Source: CAYMKL01 sp964390805
GTDB taxonomy: Bacteria; Chloroflexota; Anaerolineae; VGOG01
DNA length: 64,000 nucleotides
Reading direction: 5' to 3'
Assembly (NCBI GenBank): GCA_964390805.1
Contig: CAYMKL010000008.1
Location: forward strand, 19,498-83,497
Shown here one piece after another: positions 41,601 to 49,637 of this stretch (position 1 is the stretch's first letter; each line of letters opens with the position of its first letter). The position numbers were made by a program, and so were the translations under genes. The notes below the pieces were generated by a model that saw only the letters and a list, made by a program, of their open reading frames with translations, had not been told where the DNA came from and made no database searches.

Positions 41601-44463
41601 GGCGCTGGACATCGGTGCCGTCGGAGGCGATGCTGAAAATCTCGTCGTTCACGCTCTCCACGTCCGAGGCAAAGACGATGCCGCTTCGTATATATGTTGA
41701 TGAAGCGGCGTCGTTGCCGGGGCACCAGGCCCGCCCCGGCAGGTTGACGTTCTCCGCTCCGTTGGAGGTCAGGGCCGCCGGATTGCTCCCATCGTCGTCC
41801 ATCAGCCACAGCTCGTTGTTCCCGCTGCGGCCCGAGGTGAAGACGATTTGCCCGCCGTCGGGCGACCAGGCCGGGTTCTGATCGTTAGCCGTGCTGCTGG
41901 CGGTGAGATTGACCGGCTCGGCCGGCTCGAGTCGCAGCCGATTGCCGCCCGGGCTCGCGGCGAAGGCGGGTACGGTGATCAGGGCGTGCTCGTCAGCTAC
42001 GACTGTGCCGCTCTGCACCACCACCGAATCCGACACGCGCTCGTTCTCCCAGGCGTAGCTGTGGCCGGGCGTGACCACGAAGTGCTGAAGCCGCCGCAGG
42101 GTCACGTCTACTGTGGCATCGCCCCCATCGTTGGTGCGAATGACCAGCTCGTAGAGGTCGGCGGTGTCGGTGGGCGGGCCGGCGAAGACTTCGGCGAGCT
42201 CAGTCGAGCCGTTGTTCACCGACGACGACCACTCCAGGCGGCAGTTGCGGCAGCCAGTGGAGGTGGCCGGGTCGTCGCTATTGGAGGCGTTGGAGAAGCC
42301 GGGGAAGCTCTCGTTTCTGGGGAAGTTGAAGTCGGTGAGAGTGAAGTTGACGTGGTCGGCCACGAAGCCGGGCCAACTGTGACCGGCCCCATCGAAGACG
42401 CCGACGAAGCCGTGTCGTCCGTCCTCCAGAGCCGGGTACCAGGGGAGCCCCTGCGTCTCCCAGTCAATGGTGTTGTCGTTCTGGCCGTGATGGTCGGCCA
42501 GGAAGGGCAGCTCGGCGCCGGGGTTATCGGCGACCCAGTCCTGCAGGTTGTACCAGTCCCAGATGCCGGGGCCGTGGTTGGTGGCGATGTTCTCCTCTGG
42601 AGTGCCCCATCGCTCGTCCACATTTGTCACCCAGTTCGAGCCGCCCGCATCGCCCGAGGTGGCGAAGTTGGTCATGCCGCTCTCAGCGTATATGGCGGCG
42701 AAGAGGTCGCCCTGGCGGAGGCCGAAATCCAGCGTTCCGCTGCCGCCCATGGACCCGCCCCATAGGTAAACGCGGTTCGGGTCCACGTTGAACTGGCTGA
42801 TGACCCAATCAATGATCTGCTCCAGCCGCTGCTCGGTGTAGTTGACGATCAGCCCATCGCGCAGAGGAGCCTCGTGGCCCAGCAGCTCGCCGAAGCCGTA
42901 CCACCAGGTGTTGCTGCGGTCGTCGGGGAAGACCTGGATGGTCGGCCAGTCGTAGTCCGTGCCGGCGCTGGCGCTCCAAGGCAGGCGGTAGCTGCCGGTG
43001 TAGGCGTGCAGGTGAAGGAGCAGAGGCCAGGGATCGCCGCTACCATTCGCCGAGCGAATGGCGTCGTAGCCGGGCGGCACGCCAACGTAGAAGTTGTAGG
43101 CGTAGCCCTCGTAGGTCGGGTTCCACTGGTGATAATCCATGAACTGCGTGTAGACCCAGCCGCTGTCCGTGCCGTTGGTCCAGACGCGCACCGGCTGGGG
43201 CGTGGCCTCGCTCTCTGCCACGCCAGCCGTCAGCGCGTTCTCGGCGGAAAAGTCCTGCCGGTTCTCGTTATCCTCGACGAGGGACGTGACAGCGTAGTAG
43301 GCAGGTCCAGCGCCGGCCGAGTAGGAGCGAAGCGACGTATCGAGGCCAAGCGGGTTGCCCATGGAGCCTCTCGCTTGGTTTCGATACGCTGCGCTACTCA
43401 ACCGGCGCTCGCTCGACCCGTCGTCGTGGACAGTGTACACGAACAGCCCCCGCCCCTCAGGCAATGGAGCGCTGTCGTCTTCAATGATGAAGCGCGTCTG
43501 GCCGATGGGTGAGCAATCGCTGCCCGCCGAGCAGCCCACGTCCTCGTGCTCGTAGTAGCCGGAGCCGGCAGGGACTTCGGCCAGCAAAGTCGCATCGTCC
43601 AGATTCGATGCTGTGATGGGCTCATCGTGGCGATAGACCCGATATGCCTCACTGGCGTCGCCGGAGCCGATCTCGTCCCAGGTGATGAAGGTCTGGCCGG
43701 AGTTGTGGAAGACCTCCAGGCCGCTGGCCTGGGCTGGCCGGTTCGGGTTTGGCCCCTCGTAGGTGATCTGGAGATAGGGCCGCAGCTCGGCGTTGGCCGA
43801 CTCGCTGGAGTTGGCGGTGTACAGTGCATCCTCGATGTGCGGCAGCAGCAGGCCGCTGTTAGCCGCTGGATTGGTCACCCAATCCTGCACCGCCGCCGTC
43901 ACGTCCCATTCCGCCCAGAAGTAGGTCCACTGGCTGTGGGTGCCGAAGTAGGCCCGGTCCAGCTCCGGCCCGATGACGGTGTTCAGGTCGCCTGCCCCAG
44001 TGTTCGACCAGGGAACGCCGGACTGACGGCGGTTGAAGGTGGCCTCATCCTCATCCCAGAGGCCCAATCCGTCGGGATCGAGGATCTGGTGCGCCGTCTC
44101 GTACACGTCACAGTTGCAGTGGGCGTACACGTAGAGATGCAGACTCGCGCTGCGGACGGTGGTGGTCACGGGCAGGGTGGAGACGTCGAAATAGAGCAGC
44201 GCCCAGGCGTCGTAGCCGCCCCCGCTGCGCATGATGAGCGTGGTGCCGTTGTTGGCGCCCCAGTCGGGGTGCAGGCCGTCCAGCGTAGTGTCCATCGTGC
44301 TGGCCGGATATTCGGCCGTGCTGTTGGCCCCCCAGCGCTCGGTGACCAGGCTGGGGGTCTCCGCCGCGTTTGACGACAAGGCCATATTCTCAGCCTGAAT
44401 GGTGATGATGAGCAGAGATGCCAGCACCAGAACAGTGAATAGTCCAACGCGAGTCGTTTTCAT
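35677..44463 (-). CDS. Giant secreted multi-domain hydrolase with internal dockerin
   Basis: 2928 residues from the ATG at 44463 (AGGAGG 7 nt upstream). Order: signal peptide; DNRLRE-type domain about 38-240 (WALLYFDVSTLP); Fn3-like region; esterase of the alpha/beta-hydrolase fold about 420-745 with nucleophile motif GGSMGG; TolB-like propeller about 858-1128 (PSWSPDGxxIVFxSxRSGN repeats); GH18 chitinase-type domain about 1154-1554 with SIGGW, GIDIDWEYP (DxxDxDxE) and MTYDFNG; right-handed beta-helix about 1601-2000; a TIM-barrel-like putative glycosidase about 2044-2441 (HYAGTQKMI, LFADSF); dockerin about 2444-2506; Pro-Thr linker; a C-terminal domain of about 400 residues of unknown fold. 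The dockerin is internal. Likely a multifunctional enzyme for chitin-like and esterified polymers. Confidence 0.85.
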   Translation of the reverse strand: MKTTRVGLFTVLVLASLLIITIQAENMALSSNAAETPSLVTERWGANSTAEYPASTMDTTLDGLHPDWGANNGTTLIMRSGGGYDAWALLYFDVSTLPVTTTVRSASLHLYVYAHCNCDVYETAHQILDPDGLGLWDEDEATFNRRQSGVPWSNTGAGDLNTVIGPELDRAYFGTHSQWTYFWAEWDVTAAVQDWVTNPAANSGLLLPHIEDALYTANSSESANAELRPYLQITYEGPNPNRPAQASGLEVFHNSGQTFITWDEIGSGDASEAYRVYRHDEPITASNLDDATLLAEVPAGSGYYEHEDVGCSAGSDCSPIGQTRFIIEDDSAPLPEGRGLFVYTVHDDGSSERRLSSAAYRNQARGSMGNPLGLDTSLRSYSAGAGPAYYAVTSLVEDNENRQDFSAENALTAGVAESEATPQPVRVWTNGTDSGWVYTQFMDYHQWNPTYEGYAYNFYVGVPPGYDAIRSANGSGDPWPLLLHLHAYTGSYRLPWSASAGTDYDWPTIQVFPDDRSNTWWYGFGELLGHEAPLRDGLIVNYTEQRLEQIIDWVISQFNVDPNRVYLWGGSMGGSGTLDFGLRQGDLFAAIYAESGMTNFATSGDAGGSNWVTNVDERWGTPEENIATNHGPGIWDWYNLQDWVADNPGAELPFLADHHGQNDNTIDWETQGLPWYPALEDGRHGFVGVFDGAGHSWPGFVADHVNFTLTDFNFPRNESFPGFSNASNSDDPATSTGCRNCRLEWSSSVNNGSTELAEVFAGPPTDTADLYELVIRTNDGGDATVDVTLRRLQHFVVTPGHSYAWENERVSDSVVVQSGTVVADEHALITVPAFAASPGGNRLRLEPAEPVNLTASSTANDQNPAWSPDGGQIVFTSGRSGNNELWLMDDDGSNPAALTSNGAENVNLPGRAWCPGNDAASSTYIRSGIVFASDVESVNDEIFSIASDGTDVQRLTTTDALNWEPSWSPDCSQIVFQSDRSGNWDIWRMNADGSSPVQLTAEPADDWEPNWSPDGTNIVFQSLRSGNWDLWTMDVNGGSLTNVTDDAASLTAEDTDPSWSPDGEWIVYSSDRGGDDGSLWAIEASGGTPIQITDNPAYDGAPSWSPDGHRIAFESVRSGNLDIWVVDAPVAPSRTATPTATPTPTPTPTLDPSAPSLHFVAYFVEWGVYDRDYVPADAPADWLTQINYAFIEPEDVNSDGYYECSLYDTWAAEEKPMQRLVPSTNTGANEHLGTLNQFWVLRRNYPDLQLLMSIGGWTLSYPFPTIAADPAHREHFAQSCVQFMDEKGFDGIDIDWEYPTTADTDNFTALLQDFRQELDALGDVTGRYYPLTIAGPAGPANIAAMDIPAIAPLLDWVNVMTYDFNGGWGDHTGHNAPLYDSTEDPFSPSWNGDAAIQTWLEDMTVDKLHLGMPYYGRAFQHLGNEAPNPTYPGRFAAVTPGDYAWGTWDASGVFDYWDIVNRFAGSFQETTDPIPVLNGYTRYWDAEQQVPFVFHPDAIGPTGQELWLSYDDPQSVTGKANRAQSLGLGGVFIWELSQEGNPGAAEYPLSEAIATALAQEPSPTPTATPTPIHTPTPTPTATSTATPTSTPTNSPISTDPCAPLPPPTGPTVTVSTVTELQNAVNSAASGDTILVADGVYDLNGVYLWFDVPNVTLRSVSGNRESVILDGNYVTGEIVQIVASNVTIADLTLREAYYHPIHVMSTSSADTTGTLIYNVHIVDPGQQAIKINPYTGQNALYFPDSGVIACSHIELTDAGRPHIRDNCYTGGVDAHQARDWIIRDNLIEGFWCDSGLSEHGIHLWRSCRDTLVERNELRNNGRGIGFGLATSGDGIRTYPDDPCPGAGGGYVDHYGGIIRNNFIFANDGGLFASGAGFDCGICLWQACGAQVLHNTVVSTQAPFSSIEWRFDHTDVDIINNLVSHNLMDRGGTAFRDGNLEAQPLSLFVDGANGDLHLAGTADAAIDHGVLLSVGLCDDDYDGDARPIGPAPDVGADEYGVPSVTATPTATPTPGTPTATATPTATPTAMATPTPTPTGTLTPSRREFPDTNDGIHVFNDQLAGWSMTEAQFQFAGTHYAGTQKMIRSHTQHLRTYNPDFIVLHYRLGLALGYRGTDASCNPTGSYINIIEGDNWVQEWPGEAVVQDSWFFPYAGSDRVLQCTWGWYLMELDDPGWRAYWMGEVLRQLAANENDALFADSFSVPNVMGGSTYEPDLPAYDPAFESEWSTRIENFTDYVQAQFAGQYGFIPNVGYWVTTRNTTNYSDVDGIMIEGFSEWGTGNPFALSDWQLQMNRILSLTNLDKVLILQSYVDETDVEDRLFNLANYLLVKGVHSFINMDLGLSPEWFPEYEIPIGSPLDPLPTDIDDYLDPSGLYRRDYTNGLALVNPGSVARTIDLGGTYYLATPSGGGLLPSDADTSAWTVSYTPVTNVTLNPHRGVILLVMPPCDLEGDLDGDYDVDIADIMLVASLWHTAVGHEDYNPDYDLDGNGKIDIVDIMLVAVHWGEDCTEPTPTPTSTPTPTFTTTPTPTFTPSGLIQSTDLVYQGAFAYPPGGDWAYSGHALAYYPEGDPSGPADGYPGSLYAAAHAWYDLVGEITIPEPVIADDFDDLPQASVLRALADITEGWKDNCTYNDDCIYREVDGLEYLSNINKIVWNLRDWYNVAGYDQDSLGWSELDMTGAQGVWHIGERGDNDFHNAKTCDYLFKAPESFASENLGGKWLIAGNHRGAGAFGGSQGPTLYALAPWEDGLASHAIDGNPPESGQNLDALALLYYPEIYPECLNDPDECYFPNYRPKDDWGGGAWVQTADKSGILIFGRKGLGDNCYGTPEECGGDACDPYKGYHAYPYEPQILFYDPGELEDVIAGTKEPWEVVPYEVYRPLSEVIDQECATLGAAAYDQQRGLLYVTEQTAGPWGETVVHVWEVGGDM
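38465..39665 (-). repeat. Beta-helix segment duplicated at 50880-52075
   Basis: The beta-helix coding segment here and that in the 49638-62606 gene differ at only a few per cent of bases over about 1.2 kb. The two genes also share the DNRLRE-Fn3-esterase block (about 41925-44340 and 52195-54560) at somewhat lower identity. Both copies are direct repeats on the same strand, 12.4 and 10.2 kb apart. Confidence 0.85.
43319..43399. repeat. Inverted-repeat insertion in the esterase region
   Basis: Imperfect arms: GAGTAG...GTATCGAGGCCAAGCG and CGCTTGGTTTCGATACGCTGCGCTACTC. In frame, between FVYTV and YYAVTSL of the protein. The paralogue has a different palindrome at the same place (53545-53622). 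Confidence 0.75.
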
Positions 44464-44553
44464 GACTTTGCCTCCTTTGCTTTGACCTAGTCGGGGACCT
44501 GGGCAGATCATTCAGTTTTGCGCGGCGAGACAATATAGACTTATCACGAGACG

Positions 44554-47500
44554 TTACCGACCACTCATAGCCGCCCAACCCTCATTGATCAGGCGAGTAT
44601 GGCTATATATATCAGGGTTGTCCTCCGGCAGGTTGATAGGCATGATCTTCTGTCCATCTGCGTCGAGATACCAGCTCTGAAAGACAACCTGTGGTGGAAT
44701 GTCAATAGCATTGGACACAATGTTGACAAACGTCATAGTATCACCGAAGTACTCTTGATCTGTTTGGGCCAGCCAGTGGTTGGCCGTAAGAATCACACCA
44801 AACTCAATATCACGGTCTTCAAGAAATGCTCTCAGCTCTCCCAGGTCATTCTCCACATCGGCATTCCAGGCCTCCACAGCCGCCATATCCACATCCAGTT
44901 GAAAAAAGGGAAGCACAACCCCATAGCTCTCTAGGGTCCCAATCCACTCCTGCAATTCGGTTATGCTGAAGTAGGGATAGGGTTCGATGTCTCCAATGAT
45001 GACCGAGGGGTGAGCTTCCTTTACCAACAGGATGTATTGCGCCGTTGCTGCGGCGCTTTGTTGCACGTCATAACCGCAAGTCTCCCCATTGATAACCTGC
45101 TCTCCCCCGATATAAGGCTCATCCATTGCGATGTGCTTCACAATTCCATCATTACCGTGAACGTTATTGATGGCTTGGATTGTTATGCCAGCCGTAACTT
45201 GGTATGGCTCATCGGGGTTCTGCTGGCATGCCCAGTGTTTTACGGCCCCAGATTCAAGAGCAATGTCGATTCCCCAGTCATTGAGTAGCGAAAACGCCTG
45301 ATTGTCGATGAAACGTTGTATTGTATTGTTATCACAGTCAGGATGATCGTCCGACACAATGCATAGCTCATAGAATTTCAAGACATCGACAAGATTTCGG
45401 GCGTTGGACCAGTTTTCGGGCTGAGTGAATAAGTCGAGAAAGTCAGGCGATCCCAAGTTAGGGCCGAACCAGACTTGGCCTTGGCAACTCTCTCCCCACT
45501 TCGCTACCACCTTCATGATGTCTATGATGTCGATATCATCGTCTTTGTCGAGGTCATAGCGCTCATCATAGCAATAGTCCCCCTTCCTGCACCGCCAGTG
45601 GCTAGCAGCCAGCATGACGTCCTCTACGCCCACACCTGGCGGATCCACGAAGTCGGGACAGGTCGCTGGTCGCCTGAAAGGAATCGTGGAAAGCTCTGAA
45701 GTATTGCCCTGCGGGTCAGTTGCCGTAGCTGTGATGTAGGGACCGATCAGAGGTGAATCTATGGTGAATGACCAGTTGCCGTTGGCCTCAGCAGTCGTAC
45801 TTCCTTGGTAGACCCGGGCTTGATCGTCATCATCGGAGAAGATCTCGACCGTGCATGATGCACAGGCCGTGCCAGTCACAGTCCCAGCCTTCAGGTAAAT
45901 GTTGGTGATCACCGGCGCAGGCAGTTCCGTGTTGCCGCCATCTGTGAGCTCGATCCCCCGACCATCGTTGCTGTGGATAGAGTTCTGGGTGATGGTGTTA
46001 TAGAGTGTGTCTTCGCCGGAGATATTCACACCGTTCCCTCCGTTACCGCTGATGAGGTTGCCCTCGCCAGACCTATCCCCGCCGATGGTGTTGTAGGTGG
46101 CTCCATGACCGATTCGGACGCCGTCATCACCATTGGGTAGAGCCGCTGTGCCACTGGCATCGGTGCCGATGTAGTTGCTGGAGACAGTGTTGCTCATGGT
46201 CCCAGAATCCCAAATGGTTACACCGACGCTGCCATTACCGCTGATGATGTTGCCTTCGCCTGACGTAGCACCGCCAATCACGTTGTTCTGAGCACCAGCA
46301 CTAACCCATACTCCCACTATGCCGTTGCCCAATGCAACCGTGCCAGTCGGGTCCGCGCCGATGATATTGCCCATGACAATGTTACCTTGCGTGCCTGCGG
46401 AGTCGATATGCACCCCGCTACCGCGGTTGCCGCTGATGACGTTATCCGGACCAATGATATTCCCCTGCGCACCCTGGGAAATGACAATCCCGTGGTCGTT
46501 GGGTAGCAGATTGGCGCCTGTAGCGTTCATGCCGATGTAATTGCCCATCACAACGTTGTTGTCCGTGCCCGGTTGCCAGATGCCAATGCCATTGATGTTA
46601 CCGCTAATCACATTTCGTTCGCCAGGCGCGTCCCCGCCGATGGTGTTGAATTTAGCCTCGTCCGCAATCACGATGCCAGTTCCATTGTTGGGATTAGCGA
46701 CTGTGCCACTGGCGTCTGTACCGACGAGATTACCAATGACCGTGTTGTTGTTGGTTCCTGCATTCCAGATGACTATGCCATTCAAGGCATTGCCACCGAC
46801 GACATTGCCCTCACCTGGTGCCGTTCCACCAATCACGTTGAAACGGCTACCACAGCAGACCATGATGCCACTAGCCGGGAAGTTGACGACTTCCAGTCCT
46901 TTGATTACGTTTTGATCCGAGTCGATGACAATGCCTTGGCTAGAGGTAAGCGCGCTGCCTTCCAGGACGACACCGGCGTTGCTTGCGTCAATCGTCACAT
47001 TGCCATCGTCTAGGTCTGGCAATTGGCCACTGGTCAAGCTGATCGTGGCCGGGCTGCCTGGTGGGAAAACAGCCGGGTCAAACGTAATCGTATCCCCCGC
47101 GCTCACGTTCTGAATGCAATCCCGTAGCAAACCGGAGCCACTATCGGTGGTGGTGGTCACAATGCAGGATGAATGTATGCTTTGTTCGGCCCATATCGTC
47201 GTGGCCGTTTCTCTAACGAATTGCTCATCATCCATTGCTCCAGACGCGGTAACAGTTACCTCATAAGCTCCACTTGCAAAAGTGTTTGTGTATAGATTGG
47301 AGTATATTCCATCATTGGGTTGAGCATCTCCGTGCGAACTATCATCATAGAGGGGGATAGTTTGTGTACCTCCGTCGGGGCTCTCGACTTGAGCTGCCAC
47401 GGTAGCCCCAGTTACTGGGCCTGAAGCGTTCACAAGCTGTGCCGTGAGAGGCACTGGATCGTTGATGTCGTACACATTCTCATCCAAGAGGATAGACAGG

Positions 47501-49356
47501 CCAAGACCAGAGTCTAAGAGTGCCAGCATTGCATAGCCTACCTCACCGGAAGCTGTTCCTGATACGGCAACATGCGCTGTCCAGTTCCCTTGCTCTGGGC
47601 TTATGACATCATACCCTATGAGCGTTGTGATAGCGTTGGTATACGTGATGAGGGGATCGCTGGCCGCAACCGTTGGGGTTATCAACGTTCCTCCTGGAGA
47701 GGTGAGAGTGAAGTCGAGCTCATCGCCACTGCTCCCTAGGATGAATCGCACCTCAGATATCGTAGAGTCAATAGGGACCAAATGATCGTTTTCCTCGCCA
47801 GTTTCCACCGAGTCCTCAATCAGCGCAGACTCTTGGTAGTTGTAGGCATTGTGTTGAGCCTGAGCCGATGGTGTAGAGCCCAAAATCGTTCCACGAAGTA
47901 TGTTGACGACGGCATTAAAGACATCGAAGTCATTGTTATACTCAAAGTGATTCACATAGTACGAATGGTTGGTTGCCCCTGCAATCGCTCGAACGCTCGC
48001 GACTTCGACCACACCATCATCTGGCCCACTGAGAAGCCAGCTCAAGACTGGTATCGGCTTATTGCCCGCGATGGTGTAATAGTTCTCTATGCTCGGTTGC
48101 AATCCGGCGCCGTTGAGTCTTTTTAGGAATGGGCTGCCAGGTGTCATCTGGTCTCCTGCCTCACCTAGTAGCACATCTGGGCTTAGGAAAAAGCGAGATA
48201 TGAGCACAGGTCTCAGGAAATGCCAATATCTAGTTAGCAAGCCTGATCCGTTGTTTGGTGTGCCAAGCATAATCAATGTTCTAACGTCATGCCGCGAGGG
48301 GTTCTGCAAGGCATAAGCTCTGGCAGCCAATCCTCCTAAACTGTGGGCAACGATGTCCACTTGATTAGCATTGAGAGGGGGATTCCTCATGTCAGCGATC
48401 GTTTTAGACAGTCGCTGTCCATAGTTCCAGATAGAGTCATTTGTCGGCTTGGGAACCAAATCAATGGGTTTTACCAGAAAGCCCTCATCCACCAGTGCCT
48501 GTTCAAAATCAAGTGGCCCGTCCCCCCACATTCCTGCGCTGGAGAAGTAACCATGCACCAGAAGCACAGGTACACGGACTTCAATAGTTATTGCACTTAT
48601 CCCTATTCCAAACCAGTCCGCTGGTGTACCGAATTCACACGATTCAGGACAAGAGGGCTGACCAGTGTATGATGTTGGATCCAGAACTAGTTCCAGATAA
48701 TCCAAGGGTTTATCTTCAGTATCTATGGAGACATAAAAAAGATGGCCCCAGTAGTAATAATCCGAATCCAGACTTGTCCAAAATGAATATGCCGGAGGTA
48801 CTTTGGCATGTGCCAAACAACACTGGTTTTCCGGTCTGTCGTATGCCCATTCAGCAATATTCACCCCTACAACTAAATCTATACTATCTGAGGTGCCGTC
48901 TTCATAAAAGACATTAATATTACCCACTACAACTCCGTTAGGCACATTAGTCGCCCAACCAGCGTGTTCTATAATGTGGATTCTGTTTGCTGTGTAATCA
49001 GATAGATCTATATTATCTACTGGTACAAATTCATCCTCCCAATGTCGAGCAAACAGATTTACTCCATGAATCTCAAATGGGATGTCGTTATAACTAACAG
49101 AAGTCCCAGTTCCTATGGGAACGTATTGGTTACCAGCTACTGAAGCCATTGAACCTGAAGATCTGAGGACTGAGGGAGTCTGCTCACTCAACTTCCCCGC
49201 GGGGGACTCCGACTCCATTGGAGGATGCCCCAGAGTGGTTTTGGGCTCCCCTGCCATGGCTTGGCTGCCAAAACTATCCGGTGGAAGCGCTGTCATCAAC
49301 GATGCTCCAATGAACAAAACTGCCATCAAGTTCCGGGTTGGATTGAGACTTCTCAT
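44554..49356 (-). CDS. Secreted lipase-like/beta-helix protein with dockerin and TIM-barrel end
   Basis: 1600 residues; ATG at 49356, GGGGAG 8 nt upstream. Signal peptide about 1-34; N-terminal region; lipase-like alpha/beta hydrolase about 265-495 with LLVHGYFSS (oxyanion), nucleophile Ser near 340 in AHSLGG, Asp in GPDDGVV and His in NHSYYVNHFEY; a choice-of-anchor-like beta domain about 532-708; a long right-handed beta-helix about 732-1152 with GNVIGG/GEGNxISGN repeats and TDASGT turns; Ig-like strand pair; dockerin about 1233-1293 whose first loop has lost its acidic residues (FVDPPGVGVEDVMLAASHW) while the second is intact; a C-terminal TIM-barrel-like domain about 1295-1600. Base composition is more AT-rich than the neighbours, suggesting a separate origin. 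It has its own promoter-leader (copy 3). Confidence 0.8.
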   Translation of the reverse strand: MRSLNPTRNLMAVLFIGASLMTALPPDSFGSQAMAGEPKTTLGHPPMESESPAGKLSEQTPSVLRSSGSMASVAGNQYVPIGTGTSVSYNDIPFEIHGVNLFARHWEDEFVPVDNIDLSDYTANRIHIIEHAGWATNVPNGVVVGNINVFYEDGTSDSIDLVVGVNIAEWAYDRPENQCCLAHAKVPPAYSFWTSLDSDYYYWGHLFYVSIDTEDKPLDYLELVLDPTSYTGQPSCPESCEFGTPADWFGIGISAITIEVRVPVLLVHGYFSSAGMWGDGPLDFEQALVDEGFLVKPIDLVPKPTNDSIWNYGQRLSKTIADMRNPPLNANQVDIVAHSLGGLAARAYALQNPSRHDVRTLIMLGTPNNGSGLLTRYWHFLRPVLISRFFLSPDVLLGEAGDQMTPGSPFLKRLNGAGLQPSIENYYTIAGNKPIPVLSWLLSGPDDGVVEVASVRAIAGATNHSYYVNHFEYNNDFDVFNAVVNILRGTILGSTPSAQAQHNAYNYQESALIEDSVETGEENDHLVPIDSTISEVRFILGSSGDELDFTLTSPGGTLITPTVAASDPLITYTNAITTLIGYDVISPEQGNWTAHVAVSGTASGEVGYAMLALLDSGLGLSILLDENVYDINDPVPLTAQLVNASGPVTGATVAAQVESPDGGTQTIPLYDDSSHGDAQPNDGIYSNLYTNTFASGAYEVTVTASGAMDDEQFVRETATTIWAEQSIHSSCIVTTTTDSGSGLLRDCIQNVSAGDTITFDPAVFPPGSPATISLTSGQLPDLDDGNVTIDASNAGVVLEGSALTSSQGIVIDSDQNVIKGLEVVNFPASGIMVCCGSRFNVIGGTAPGEGNVVGGNALNGIVIWNAGTNNNTVIGNLVGTDASGTVANPNNGTGIVIADEAKFNTIGGDAPGERNVISGNINGIGIWQPGTDNNVVMGNYIGMNATGANLLPNDHGIVISQGAQGNIIGPDNVISGNRGSGVHIDSAGTQGNIVMGNIIGADPTGTVALGNGIVGVWVSAGAQNNVIGGATSGEGNIISGNGSVGVTIWDSGTMSNTVSSNYIGTDASGTAALPNGDDGVRIGHGATYNTIGGDRSGEGNLISGNGGNGVNISGEDTLYNTITQNSIHSNDGRGIELTDGGNTELPAPVITNIYLKAGTVTGTACASCTVEIFSDDDDQARVYQGSTTAEANGNWSFTIDSPLIGPYITATATDPQGNTSELSTIPFRRPATCPDFVDPPGVGVEDVMLAASHWRCRKGDYCYDERYDLDKDDDIDIIDIMKVVAKWGESCQGQVWFGPNLGSPDFLDLFTQPENWSNARNLVDVLKFYELCIVSDDHPDCDNNTIQRFIDNQAFSLLNDWGIDIALESGAVKHWACQQNPDEPYQVTAGITIQAINNVHGNDGIVKHIAMDEPYIGGEQVINGETCGYDVQQSAAATAQYILLVKEAHPSVIIGDIEPYPYFSITELQEWIGTLESYGVVLPFFQLDVDMAAVEAWNADVENDLGELRAFLEDRDIEFGVILTANHWLAQTDQEYFGDTMTFVNIVSNAIDIPPQVVFQSWYLDADGQKIMPINLPEDNPDIYSHTRLINEGWAAMSGR

Positions 49357-49499
49357 CGTGAGATCTCCCCTTGTGTTAGAGATTAAAAGCTCAATATCCT
49401 TCTGCGGCTCATCGTCTTCTGACTCATCCCTTCAATATTGGCAGTCGGCAATCTTATTCCTTGAGGTGAGAGATGCCCTGAAGGCAAGAGCAAGGTGTT

Positions 49500-49595
49500 G
49501 TCGAAGAGCACGGCCTTGGCTGGCGTCGGGTTCAGGGATGTTGTCTGCTGTGTTGCTCGATCATGATCAAGTCGGACTGGGATACCTCAACAGCT
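49500..49595 (-). ncRNA. Repeated leader RNA, copy 3 (divergent)
   Basis: The minus strand keeps GGTTGTAGCT after the -10 box, CGAGCAACA (about 49560), CATCCCTGAACCCGACGCCAGCC (49541-49519) and CAAGG, as in copies 1 and 2. The 3' hairpin arm GGCTGGCGT is missing, so the terminator seen in the others is absent or replaced by a weaker AAGGC/GCCTT stem. It lies about 145 nt upstream of the 49356 start codon. Confidence 0.5.
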
Positions 49596-49601
49596 ACAAC
49601 C

Positions 49602-49630
49602 ATCCTAGCACGATGCGGGCATCTGGTCAA
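49602..49630 (-). promoter_or_regulatory. Promoter of leader copy 3
   Basis: Minus-strand TTGACC (49630-49625), 17-bp spacer, TAGGAT (49607-49602), 8 bp past the stop of the giant gene. Weaker than copies 1 and 2 but in the same place relative to the leader. Confidence 0.7.
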
Positions 49631-49637
49631 GCCCCAT

